Shown here one piece after another: positions 22,471-30,510 of a DNA stretch of 57,492 nucleotides. This DNA is from Treponema sp. (GTDB lineage Bacteria > Spirochaetota > Spirochaetia > Treponematales > Treponemataceae). A model generated the notes under the pieces. That model was not told the DNA's origin and did not search any database. It was given only the letters and a program-made list of their open reading frames with translations. How positions within the stretch are numbered: position 1 is the stretch's first letter; the number at the start of each line of letters is the position of its first letter. Made by a program: the position numbers and the translations under genes. The stretch spans positions 1 to 57,492 of the forward strand of contig JAEDFX010000003.1 in NCBI GenBank assembly GCA_016297805.1, read 5' to 3'.

Positions 22471-24189
22471 ATGGCATTAATTATCATTCTTGCCGCTATT
22501 GCTTTGCTCTTGGTAGGTTATGTATTCTACGGATCATGGCTTGCTAAACAGTGGGGTGTTGATCCAACTAAGGCTACACCTGCAAAAACTATGTCTGATG
22601 GTGTAGACTACGTAGAAGCTAAACCAGCAGTTCTTATGGGACATCACTTCTCATCTATCGCTGGTGCTGGTCCAATCAACGGTCCAATTCAGGCTGCTGT
22701 ATTTGGTTGGGTTCCTGTATTCTTGTGGTGTGTTATCGGTGGTATCTTCTTTGGTGGTCTTCAGGACTTCGGTTCATTGTTCGCTTCTATCCGTAACGAT
22801 GGTAAATCAGTTGGTGAAATCATCAGCTCATCAATGGGTAAAAGAGCTAAGAAGTTGTTCATCATCTTCGCTTTGTTGGTATTGATTCTTGTAATTGCTT
22901 CATTCGTAAACGTTGTTGCTGGTACATTCTTTACAACTGCAGATCAGATTAAAGCTGCTGGTAAAGCATTCGGATTTACAACAAATCCTACAAACAATCA
23001 GACAACTGCTATGATTTCTGTATTGTTTATTGTTCTTGCTATTGTTTATGGTATTCTTACAAATAAATGCGGAGTAAAAACTCTTCCAGCTACAATCATT
23101 GGTATTGTTGGTATTGTTCTTATTACAATTCTCGGTTTGAATGTTGGTTTTGTAATGAACAGAACTGGTTGGATTATTTTCGTTGCATTGTACATTGCAG
23201 TTGCTTCTTTGATTCCTGTATGGATTATGTTGCAGCCACGCGATTATCTTTCATCATTCCTTCTTTACGCTATGATGGCTATTGCTATTGTTGGTATCGT
23301 AGTTTCTTCTATTTCAGGAAGCGTTTCATTCGAAGTTCCTGCATTTGCTGGATGGAAAGTTGGAGCTAACTATATGTTCCCAACATTGTTCATTACAGTT
23401 GCTTGTGGTGCTTGTTCTGGTTTCCATTCATTGATTGCTTCTGGTACATCTTCTAAACAGATTGATAATGAAAAGAATGCTAAGGCTATCGGTTATGGTT
23501 CAATGTTGATTGAATCTGCTCTTGGTATTATTTCTTTGATTGCTGTTGGTGTAGTTTGGGCTAATAAAGGTAACTATGGTTCTCCATCTGCTATCTTTGG
23601 TGCTGGTATTGCTACAATGTTTGGTGCACCTGGTACACCAGTTTACAATACAATTTCAGCTCTTCTTACACTTGCAGTTTCTGTATTTGCTTTGACATCT
23701 TTGGACTCAGCTACTCGTTTGAGCCGCTTTATGTTCTCTGAATTGTTCTTGAAAGATGGTGAAGCTACATGGAAGGATGCTACTGGTGTACGCAAAGTTT
23801 TGGCTAATCCATTGTTCGGTACAGCTTTGATGGTAATTATCGGTTCTACACTTGGATTCCTCCAGCTTTCTGCAATCTGGGGACTCTTTGGTGCTGCTAA
23901 CCAGTTGCTTGCTGGTATTGCTTTGTTGGCTGTTGCTGCATGGCTTGGTGAAGTTGGAAAGAACAACAAGATGTTCTATATTCCAATGGTATTCATGCTT
24001 GCTGCTACATTGACATCTTTGATTTTGACAGTAATTGGAAAAATCAAGGCTATGGTTGCTGGTGCTCAGGGTGCATTTTTCTGGGGTAACTGGTTCCAGT
24101 TATTCTTCGCAGCTGCTATGGCAATCTTGGCTGTAATCCTCGTTATTGAAGGTATTCAGACTTTCAGAAAACAGGCTGCTAAGAAATAA
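22471..24189 (+). CDS. cstA: CstA-family carbon starvation transporter
   Basis: CstA/YjiY proteins import peptides or pyruvate across the inner membrane. The product has about 572 residues, shorter than the roughly 700 of E. coli CstA and lacking most of the extra C-terminal region. It shows the family core GHHFSSIAGAGPINGPIQAA, FGGLQDFGSLFASIRNDGKS, LQPRDYLSSFLLY and CGACSGFHSLIASGTSSKQI, plus about 14 hydrophobic helices. The start at 22471 is fixed by a strong AAAGGAGG; an upstream open frame has no ribosome site. Codons are strongly biased (GGT, GCT, TTC, AAC), which suggests high expression. A terminator follows. Confidence 0.93.
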   Translation: MALIIILAAIALLLVGYVFYGSWLAKQWGVDPTKATPAKTMSDGVDYVEAKPAVLMGHHFSSIAGAGPINGPIQAAVFGWVPVFLWCVIGGIFFGGLQDFGSLFASIRNDGKSVGEIISSSMGKRAKKLFIIFALLVLILVIASFVNVVAGTFFTTADQIKAAGKAFGFTTNPTNNQTTAMISVLFIVLAIVYGILTNKCGVKTLPATIIGIVGIVLITILGLNVGFVMNRTGWIIFVALYIAVASLIPVWIMLQPRDYLSSFLLYAMMAIAIVGIVVSSISGSVSFEVPAFAGWKVGANYMFPTLFITVACGACSGFHSLIASGTSSKQIDNEKNAKAIGYGSMLIESALGIISLIAVGVVWANKGNYGSPSAIFGAGIATMFGAPGTPVYNTISALLTLAVSVFALTSLDSATRLSRFMFSELFLKDGEATWKDATGVRKVLANPLFGTALMVIIGSTLGFLQLSAIWGLFGAANQLLAGIALLAVAAWLGEVGKNNKMFYIPMVFMLAATLTSLILTVIGKIKAMVAGAQGAFFWGNWFQLFFAAAMAILAVILVIEGIQTFRKQAAKK

Positions 24190-24219
24190 TTAATTAGTTA
24201 TATAAACTGATTTTTATAT

Positions 24220-24254
24220 GGCACACAGATAAGTTAGTCTGTGTGCCTTTTTTT
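24220..24254 (+). terminator. Intrinsic terminator after cstA
   Basis: GGCACACAGA pairs perfectly with TCTGTGTGCC around an 8-base loop, followed by seven T. Confidence 0.92.
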
Positions 24255-24399
24255 ATTTTCAAAGATTTGCAAAAGTTTTATACTTTGCCCTATGAAATCC
24301 ATTTCAGAAACTTCAAAATGAAGGATGTTCGTACTTCTGGAAAAGTTGTCGTGGCAATTCCTACTGTACCATAAATCAAGTGTAAATAAACGCTGATTT

Positions 24400-25047
24400 T
24401 TATTGTTCTTTTACCGAGCCATCGGCATTAAAGAAATCTTCCACACTAATTACAGGATTATCTGGGGTGCGGCGGGCATAAATATCCTTGTATAATTGAA
24501 TTACAGTGCTTTTATTCTGAACAAAGTTTCTGTCATGGCTTAAACAGAAATAAGGACATGGAATATTTTCCATTACATCAATCATACTTTTTAATAGCTG
24601 GGCATTATAGGTGTGATTTCCAATTTTTTCTTTTGCATAAGTACCATCACCCATAAAAGCATAATCGCCACAAATCAGACATAAACAGCCCTTTGCATGA
24701 CTGGAAGGAAACTGTATAATTTTGATTTCTGGTTCTTCATCAAAAACAGTATCGTTTTCCAGCACAGTGCCTTTAAATGTATATCGCTTTGTGTATTTTG
24801 TAACGTATAGATTGTCACAGGAAACTTTTGCAAGATTAAAAATATGATCCGGATGAAAATGGGAAATTACAATGTTTTTAGAGCCATCAATCTTATTTAT
24901 TTCATCAGCGGCGGCCTGACTCATTCCTGCATCAAAAATCCAGGTAGCCTTGTTTGTTTTTATAAAAACTACATCGCAGGAAAAAGGCTTGCGGCTTGCA
25001 GGAAGATAGGAAATGTAATCATTAATTTTTACGAGAGCCATATTCAT
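24400..25047 (-). CDS. Metallo-beta-lactamase-fold hydrolase
   Basis: The 215-residue product has the metal-binding motif ISHFHPDHIFN near residue 61 (HxHxDH), followed by SSHAKGCLCL (third His), FMGDGTYA (bridging Asp) and LSHDR (last His), so it should bind two metal ions. The N-terminal WIFDAGMS strand fits the fold. Substrate is unknown; thiolester, phosphodiester and lactone hydrolases all share this design. It is a lone minus-strand gene between cstA and flgB. The start may be Met1 (25047) or Met3 (25041). Confidence 0.85.
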   Translation of the reverse strand: MNMALVKINDYISYLPASRKPFSCDVVFIKTNKATWIFDAGMSQAAADEINKIDGSKNIVISHFHPDHIFNLAKVSCDNLYVTKYTKRYTFKGTVLENDTVFDEEPEIKIIQFPSSHAKGCLCLICGDYAFMGDGTYAKEKIGNHTYNAQLLKSMIDVMENIPCPYFCLSHDRNFVQNKSTVIQLYKDIYARRTPDNPVISVEDFFNADGSVKEQ

Positions 25048-25071
25048 ATAGTATCAGAAAATCAAAATAAA

Positions 25072-25101
25072 ATCTGTGACCTATCCGTGTCCCATCTGTG
25101 G
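25072..25101 (-). repeat. CACGGAT-family repeat upstream of flgB
   Basis: Read on the minus strand this is CACAGAT, then ACACGGAT, then TCACAGAT, each at about 11-base spacing. It belongs to the family at 16772, 37126, 37348 and 39609. Confidence 0.6.
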
Positions 25102-25131
25102 CAAAATTATTTTTTTTTACTAAACAAATCT

Positions 25132-25184
25132 TCTAATCCTCCGAAAATCAAGTAGATGTAAATAAATATATTTGGAGGATTAGA
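25132..25184 (+). promoter_or_regulatory. flgB leader hairpin that can hide the ribosome site
   Basis: TCTAATCCTCC (25132-25142) is a perfect complement of GGAGGATTAGA (25174-25184). The right arm contains the GGAGG ribosome site of flgB (ATG 25188). If transcription begins upstream of 25132, an 11-bp stem with a 31-base AT-rich loop would block translation initiation. The transcription start is not obvious from sequence. Confidence 0.6.
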
Positions 25185-25187
25185 CAT

Positions 25188-25604
25188 ATGAATTCTTTTA
25201 CACGTTCTGTAGATTTGCTACAGCGTGAAATGGATGTTACTTCTTTGCGTTATCAGGTTAGTGCAAACAATCTGGCAAACTCTGAAGTTCCAAATTTCAA
25301 GCGTTCTACAGTAAATTTTGAAAGTGAATTAAAACGAGCTTTTGAATCAGAAAAGGCTGCCAGAAATGGTATGCATCTTACTACAACAGATTCAAGACAT
25401 ATTCAGATTAATACTCCAATGGATTACCGTGATGTTCAGCCACGCCGTGTTCTGGATTACACAACTACAGCTAAAGCAAACGGTAATAATGTTGATGCAG
25501 AAACAGAAGCAAACAACATCTTACAGATTCAGATGCAGTACAGATTACTTACACAGCTAACCAGCTTTGAGTTTGATCAGTTGAATACTGCTATGAAGAA
25601 ATAG
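25188..25604 (+). CDS. flgB: Flagellar basal-body rod protein FlgB
   Basis: FlgB is a proximal rod protein of the flagellar basal body. The 138-residue product has the rod-family N-terminus SVDLLQREMDVTSLRYQVSA followed by NNLANSEVPNFKRSTVNFES, and the C-terminal helix ending TQLTSFEFDQLNTAMKK. Length is standard. It begins a typical flgB-flgC-fliE block, and its ribosome site lies in a potential hairpin. Confidence 0.95.
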   Translation: MNSFTRSVDLLQREMDVTSLRYQVSANNLANSEVPNFKRSTVNFESELKRAFESEKAARNGMHLTTTDSRHIQINTPMDYRDVQPRRVLDYTTTAKANGNNVDAETEANNILQIQMQYRLLTQLTSFEFDQLNTAMKK

Positions 25605-25613
25605 GAGTAGATT

Positions 25614-26072
25614 ATGGGTATGTTCACTAGTATAAATATTGCTGCTTCAGGAATGTCTGCAGAAAGACTTCGCAGTGATGTAATTTCAGATAATATTGCT
25701 AATGCTTCAACAACAAGAACTCAGGAAGGGGGTGCTTTTAAAAAATCTACAGTAGTTATGCGTCCTGTTTCTGATGCAAATCCTCAGTGGAGAAGTCCTT
25801 TTACACCATCAGGTTTGGATAATGGTCCTGGAAAAGGTGTAAAAGTAATGGAAATTGTAAAAGATACTTCTCAGGGACGTCTTGTGTATGATCCTAATCA
25901 TCCTCATGCAATTCAGTCTGGTCCAAACAAAGGTTATGTTGAATATCCAAATGTAAACATCGTAAATGAAATGGTTGATTTGATTTCTGCTTCCCGTGCT
26001 TATGAGGCAAATGCCACTGTAATTGATGGTGCAAAGGATATGTTCAGTGCCGCATTGGACATTGGCCGATAG
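25614..26072 (+). CDS. flgC: Flagellar basal-body rod protein FlgC
   Basis: FlgC is another proximal rod protein. The 152-residue product shows SINIAASGMSAERLRSDVIS, DNIANASTTRTQEGGAFKKS, and the conserved C-terminal YPNVNIVNEMVDLISASRAYEANA split across a rod helix. It starts nine bases after flgB and is translated from AGGAG. Confidence 0.96.
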   Translation: MGMFTSINIAASGMSAERLRSDVISDNIANASTTRTQEGGAFKKSTVVMRPVSDANPQWRSPFTPSGLDNGPGKGVKVMEIVKDTSQGRLVYDPNHPHAIQSGPNKGYVEYPNVNIVNEMVDLISASRAYEANATVIDGAKDMFSAALDIGR

Positions 26073-26101
26073 TTGGTGTAAAATGTAAGGAGTAGGGGAA
26101 A

Positions 26102-26497
26102 ATGATGAAATTTGCAGAATTTGGTTCTTTACAGATGACTCGTACAGAGCAGCAGCACTTTGGTGCAGGTAAAATTCAGCCTTTAACATATAAGCAGCCA
26201 GGTATAGGTGCTGTTTCTGGAGTAAAGGGTGTTAATTCTCATACTCAGGCTCCAGCAGTTACTTCTGCAGTTCACGGAAAATCTTTTCAGGATTACCTTA
26301 TGGAAGCTGTGAATACAGTTAATAGTCAGCAGCTTGATGTAACAAATATCCAGGAAAAGCTTATTACAAGTCCAGATGAGGTTGATGTTCACGATGTTAC
26401 AATCGCAATGTCTAAAGCAAGAATGAGCTTGAATCTTGCACAGACTGTAATTGACAGATTAGTAAGCGGCTGGAACGAAATCACTACAACGCGATAA
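26102..26497 (+). CDS. fliE: Flagellar hook-basal body protein FliE
   Basis: FliE joins the MS ring to the rod. The 131-residue product has a variable N-terminus and the conserved second half FQDYLMEAVNTVNSQQLDV, VDVHDVTIAMSKARMSLNLA and QTVIDRLVSGWNEI. AAGGAG stands before ATG 26102; ATG 26105 is also possible. It is followed by a long hairpin with T-tract, so the first flagellar unit may end here. Confidence 0.93.
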   Translation: MMKFAEFGSLQMTRTEQQHFGAGKIQPLTYKQPGIGAVSGVKGVNSHTQAPAVTSAVHGKSFQDYLMEAVNTVNSQQLDVTNIQEKLITSPDEVDVHDVTIAMSKARMSLNLAQTVIDRLVSGWNEITTTR

Positions 26498-26501
26498 TAG
26501 C

Positions 26502-26544
26502 AAATAAAAAAACAATTTTTGTTCAAAAAATTGTTTTTTTATTT
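26502..26544 (+). terminator. Terminator after fliE
   Basis: A 19-bp perfect AT-rich inverted repeat (26502-26520 with 26526-26544) around GTTCA, with its T-run as the 3' arm. The stem has few G-C pairs, so it is long but not very stable. Confidence 0.65.
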
Positions 26545-26607
26545 ACGCGAAAAATGCGTTTTATCCAGCGCGGTAATTACTACTTATATATTATACTACA
26601 TTTCTAA

Positions 26608-26636
26608 TTGTCAAATTTATTCTCCTATGTTATAAT
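26608..26636 (+). promoter_or_regulatory. Sigma70-type promoter inside the flagellar cluster, before fliF
   Basis: TTGTCA (26608-26613), 17 bases, TATAAT (26631-26636). With the terminator at 26502 it splits the cluster into flgBC-fliE and fliFGHIJ. The leader to ATG 26708 is about 65 bases and highly structured. Confidence 0.75.
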
Positions 26637-26668
26637 TCATTAAATTTATATAAATTTCTTTAAAAGAA

Positions 26669-26717
26669 ATTCGTTCACGGGAGGGGCACCTCCTGGTGGG
26701 AGGAAGAATGAACGAAT
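26669..26717 (+). promoter_or_regulatory. Structured fliF leader enclosing the ribosome site and start codon
   Basis: ATTCGTTCA (26669-26677) pairs perfectly with TGAACGAAT (26709-26717), which includes the last two bases of the fliF ATG (26708-26710). Inside the loop CCTCC (26689-26693) can pair with either a decoy GGAGG (26680-26684) or the real ribosome site GGAGG (26699-26703). CACC/GGTG offers a third local stem. This looks like a translational switch. Confidence 0.55.
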
Positions 26718-28411
26718 GGCTTAAAAAGGTTATGGATTCGGCTAAAAATTTGTGGTCGAAGTGGAAACCTATCCAAAAAGTCATATTATTTGGCATTATT
26801 ATAGTTGTTATTATTGCAATTGTAGCGGCAGCAAGGTTGTCTTCAAAACCTTCAACAGTTCGTCTCTTTAATGCCCCTGTTACTGACGATACTTCACTTA
26901 CAAAAATCATGGACAGATTATCTCAGGAAAATGTAACTGCATATTCTGATGATAATGGTTATATTTCTGTTGATGATGATAGAACTGCTCGTCGTATGCG
27001 AGAAATTCTTATTAGTGAAAATCTTGTTCCTTCCAGTGTTGATCCATGGGCAGGTTTTTATGATCGAAGCTGGTCTACAACTGATGCAGATCAGAATGTA
27101 AAACTTAAAAATGCAATTCAGAAGCAATTAAAATTACACATTGAAGCTATTTCTGATGTAAACATGGCTGATGTTAATATTGTTCTGCCAGAGAATCAGT
27201 TGTTTGCAGCTGATCAGAATCCTGTAACTGCCAGTGTTATTCTTAAGGTAAATCCTTCAAGCAGTCTTCTTTCTGATAGAAATCGCATTCTTGGTATACA
27301 GCGACTTATTCTTTCTGCAGTAGAAGGCCTTCGAGAAGAAAATCTTATTATTACTGATTCAGAAGGTAATCAGATTAATGATTTTGAAGGCATGGCCGAA
27401 AGTGACCGTGTTGATATTATTGCAAAACAGCAGAAGCTCATTCGCAAGCAGGAAGTTGAAATCCGTGCAAAAATCTTAAAGGCTTTACAGCAGACTTTTG
27501 GTGAAGATCGCTGTAGAGATATGGTTGTTGCAGTAGAAATGGATATGTCTCAGCGTCAGAGTGATGCTACAGAATATTCACCAATTCAGATTAAAGCAGA
27601 TAACCCTGATACTCCTTATGATGATTCAGAATATCGAGATACACTTCCAATTTCTCAGCAGACAGTTACAAAAGAATGGCAGGGAACTGGTTATAACCCA
27701 GAGGGGCCTGCTGGTGTAGAAGGTCAGACACCTCCAGTTTATTCTGATATGTCAAATGTAATAGGCCGTTCTACAGAAACTGGTGTGACACAGAATAATG
27801 TAATCAATACAAAACAGATTTCTGAAATTTCTTCTCCAAAAATTGATAAGATTTCTGTTTCTGTAAACCTTGATGGTAAATGGAAGAAGGTTAAAGATGA
27901 TAATGGAAATATTATTATCGAAGACGGTTCTATTAAGCGAGAATATACTCCGGTTTCTGACAGAGAAATGGCAGATGCTGAACGTTCCATTAAAGGTGCA
28001 ATTGGATATAACCGCGATAGAGGTGACTTGGTTGTAGTTACTAATATTGCTTATGATAGAGATGAAGAATTTGCAGCTGAAGATGATGCTTATTTTGCAG
28101 CAATCCAGAGAAAGCGTACAATTCTTATGATTCTTATTGCTGTTACTGTTGTTCTTATCAGCTTCATCTTATTCCGTATTATCAGTCGTGAGCTTGAACG
28201 CAGACGTCGTGAACGTGAAGCCAGACTTCTTGCAGAACAGCAGGCAGCCCGCGAACGTCAGCTTTGGGAAGCAAAAGACGAAGGTATGGAAGTTACAATG
28301 TCTGTTGAAGAAACAAGACGAATGGAACTTCAGGAAAATGCAATCAATATGGCAAAAGAGCATCCTGAAGATGTTGCAATGCTCATCCGTACATGGTTGA
28401 TGGAGGAATAG
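26708..28411 (+). CDS. fliF: Flagellar MS-ring protein FliF
   Basis: FliF forms the membrane ring on which the rotor is built. The product (567 residues from ATG 26708; a GTG at 26696 overlaps the GGGAGG ribosome site) has an N-terminal membrane helix (ILFGIIIVVIIAIVAAA), the secretin-like ring domains (VTAYSDDNGYISVDDDRTAR, VNIVLPENQLFAADQNPVTA), a disordered middle segment (NPEGPAGVEGQTPPV), a second helix (TILMILIAVTVVLISFILF) and the FliG-binding tail ending MAKEHPEDVAMLIRTWLMEE. It is three bases before fliG. Confidence 0.96.
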   Translation: MNEWLKKVMDSAKNLWSKWKPIQKVILFGIIIVVIIAIVAAARLSSKPSTVRLFNAPVTDDTSLTKIMDRLSQENVTAYSDDNGYISVDDDRTARRMREILISENLVPSSVDPWAGFYDRSWSTTDADQNVKLKNAIQKQLKLHIEAISDVNMADVNIVLPENQLFAADQNPVTASVILKVNPSSSLLSDRNRILGIQRLILSAVEGLREENLIITDSEGNQINDFEGMAESDRVDIIAKQQKLIRKQEVEIRAKILKALQQTFGEDRCRDMVVAVEMDMSQRQSDATEYSPIQIKADNPDTPYDDSEYRDTLPISQQTVTKEWQGTGYNPEGPAGVEGQTPPVYSDMSNVIGRSTETGVTQNNVINTKQISEISSPKIDKISVSVNLDGKWKKVKDDNGNIIIEDGSIKREYTPVSDREMADAERSIKGAIGYNRDRGDLVVVTNIAYDRDEEFAAEDDAYFAAIQRKRTILMILIAVTVVLISFILFRIISRELERRRREREARLLAEQQAARERQLWEAKDEGMEVTMSVEETRRMELQENAINMAKEHPEDVAMLIRTWLMEE

Positions 28412-28414
28412 AAT

Positions 28415-29530
28415 ATGGCAGATGATTTAACTACTGCAGAAAAACCTAGTTCTAATCCAAAACCTGTTCCAAAGCCTGGTCAGTTGAAAGCTGCTGGTGG
28501 CAGTGGTGGAAAAAAAGGTTCAAAGGATTATAAAAGTTTAACAGGTCGCCAGAAGGCAGCTATCTTCCTTATTTCTCTTGGTCCAGATGTTTCTTCCGAA
28601 ATCATGAAACATTTGCGCGAAGATGAAGTTGAAACTTTAACTTTTGAAATTGCCCGTCAGGAAAAGGTAAATCCTGAATTTAAAGATGCTGTTCTTGAAG
28701 AATTCCAGGAATTGATGAATGCTCAGAACTTCATTACAACTGGTGGTATTGATTATGCTCGTGAACTTCTTGAAAAATCTCTTGGTTCACAGAAAGCTAT
28801 TGATATTATCAACCGACTTACTTCAAGCTTGCAGGTTCGTCCCTTCGACTTTATCCGTCGTACAGACCCTGCACATTTGTTGAACTTTATTCAGCAGGAA
28901 TATCCACAGACAATTGCCTTGATTCTGGCTTATCTGGAACCTGGAAAAGCTGCTGTTATTTTGCAGAACTTACCGGAAGATATGCAGGCCGAAGTTTCAA
29001 AACGACTTGCCACAATGGACCGTACATCTCCAGACGTTCTTCGTGAAGTTGAACGCGTATTGGAAAAGAAACTTTCTACACTGTCTTCAGAAGACTATAC
29101 AGCTGCCGGTGGTGTTGAAGCTATCGTTGAAATTTTGAACCTTGTTGACCGTTCTTCTGAAAAATCTATTATTGAATCTCTGGAAGAAGACGATCCAGAT
29201 TTGGCAGAGGAAATCAAGAAACGTATGTTCGTATTCGAAGATATCGTTATGCTTGACGACCGTGCTATTCAGAAGGTACTCCGCGATGTCGATCAGCAGG
29301 AATTGGCAAAAGCGCTTAAATCAGTTGATACAGAAGTACAGGATAAAATCTTCCGTAACATGTCTAAACGTGCCGCATCTATGCTTAAGGAAGATATGGA
29401 ATTCATGGGACCAGTTCGCTTGAAGGACGTTGAAGAAGCTCAGCAGAAAATTGTATCTATCATCAGACGTCTCGAAGATAATGGTGATATCGTAATTGCT
29501 CGTTCTGGTGAAGACGAGTTAGTTTCATAG
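28415..29530 (+). CDS. fliG: Flagellar motor switch protein FliG
   Basis: FliG couples rotor to stator and sets rotation direction. The 371-residue product has a 35-residue Pro/Lys/Gly-rich N-terminal extension (KPSSNPKPVPKPGQLKAAGG), then the N domain (GRQKAAIFLISLGPDVSSEI), the middle domain EYPQTIALILAYLEPGKAA (a variant of the EHPQ motif), and the C-terminal torque helix with ALKSVDTEVQDKIFRNMSKRA. The extension is longer than in E. coli FliG; spirochaetes often have two FliG copies and only one is in this window. Confidence 0.96.
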   Translation: MADDLTTAEKPSSNPKPVPKPGQLKAAGGSGGKKGSKDYKSLTGRQKAAIFLISLGPDVSSEIMKHLREDEVETLTFEIARQEKVNPEFKDAVLEEFQELMNAQNFITTGGIDYARELLEKSLGSQKAIDIINRLTSSLQVRPFDFIRRTDPAHLLNFIQQEYPQTIALILAYLEPGKAAVILQNLPEDMQAEVSKRLATMDRTSPDVLREVERVLEKKLSTLSSEDYTAAGGVEAIVEILNLVDRSSEKSIIESLEEDDPDLAEEIKKRMFVFEDIVMLDDRAIQKVLRDVDQQELAKALKSVDTEVQDKIFRNMSKRAASMLKEDMEFMGPVRLKDVEEAQQKIVSIIRRLEDNGDIVIARSGEDELVS

Positions 29531-29553
29531 TTTGTTAAAATAGGATTTAATAA

Positions 29554-30486
29554 ATGGCAAAAACAGTATTCCGCCCAGGTGAGGCAAAGGTTAGCGAAGA
29601 TAAAGTAATGTTACCTCTCTTTAAAGATTACTCTCCAGTTGAGGAAATAATCGAAGAAGAACCTGAGGAATATACAGGTCCTACGGCCGATGATTTGCGT
29701 AGAGAAGCTGAAGCTTTTAAACAGAATTGGGAAGCAGAAAAACAGCAAATGTTTGCAAATGCTCAGACAGAGGCTAATGAAATTCTTAAAAAGGCTGAGG
29801 ATGCTGCTTTTGCTGAAGTAAAACGTCAGACAGATGCTGCGGCAGTCATTAAGGCTGAGGCAGAGAAGCAGGCAGAATCAATTATACAGAAAGCAAAAGC
29901 CGAAGCTGCACAAATAGTTGCTGATGCACAAGCTCAGCAGCAGAGACTGGAAGCGGATGCTCGCCAATCTGGTTTTGATCAGGGACATGCAGAAGGTTAC
30001 GAAAAGGGCGAAGCAGAAGTAAATCGTCTTATTGAACGTATGCATAAGATTCTTGAAGCTGTTATGCAAAGACGTGAAGAAATCTTGCAGGAAACAGAAA
30101 GTCAGATTGTTGAGCTTGTTATTCTTATGGCTCGCAAGGTTATTAAAATCCTTTCTGAAAATCAAAAGAATGTTATTATGGCAAATACTTTGGCCGCTCT
30201 TAAAAAAGTAAAGACTCGTGGTACAGTTACTTTGCGTGTAAATGTGGAAGATGTAAAGCTTACTGCAGCTCATACAGAAGAGTTTATACAGCATGTAGAA
30301 AATATTCAGGGAATTACAGTTCTTGAGGATTCTTCTGTTGAAAAAGGCGGATGTATTGTTGAAACTGACTTTGGTGCTATTGATGCACGTATTTCAAGTC
30401 AGCTTACGGAACTTGAAAATAAGATTCTTGAAGTTTCTCCTGTTAAAAATATTAAGAGACAGGATTCTCTTACATCAGCAGAATAA
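29554..30486 (+). CDS. fliH: Flagellar export protein FliH
   Basis: FliH regulates the FliI ATPase and docks it at the export gate. The 310-residue product has an acidic start (PVEEIIEEEPEEYTGP), a long Ala/Glu/Gln-rich coiled coil (about residues 45-150) containing GFDQGHAEGYEKGEAE, and the conserved C-terminal region IVELVILMARKVIKILSENQ and ENIQGITVLEDSSVEKGGC. Order fliG-fliH-fliI-fliJ supports the call, as sequence conservation in FliH is low. Confidence 0.92.
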   Translation: MAKTVFRPGEAKVSEDKVMLPLFKDYSPVEEIIEEEPEEYTGPTADDLRREAEAFKQNWEAEKQQMFANAQTEANEILKKAEDAAFAEVKRQTDAAAVIKAEAEKQAESIIQKAKAEAAQIVADAQAQQQRLEADARQSGFDQGHAEGYEKGEAEVNRLIERMHKILEAVMQRREEILQETESQIVELVILMARKVIKILSENQKNVIMANTLAALKKVKTRGTVTLRVNVEDVKLTAAHTEEFIQHVENIQGITVLEDSSVEKGGCIVETDFGAIDARISSQLTELENKILEVSPVKNIKRQDSLTSAE

Positions 30487-30510
30487 TAGTCCAGTTATTT
30501 GGGGTGGGGA

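Noticed and set aside
24255..24399. Spacer between the cstA terminator and the hydrolase gene
   Set aside because: I found no hairpin, promoter, tRNA or credible short gene in it.
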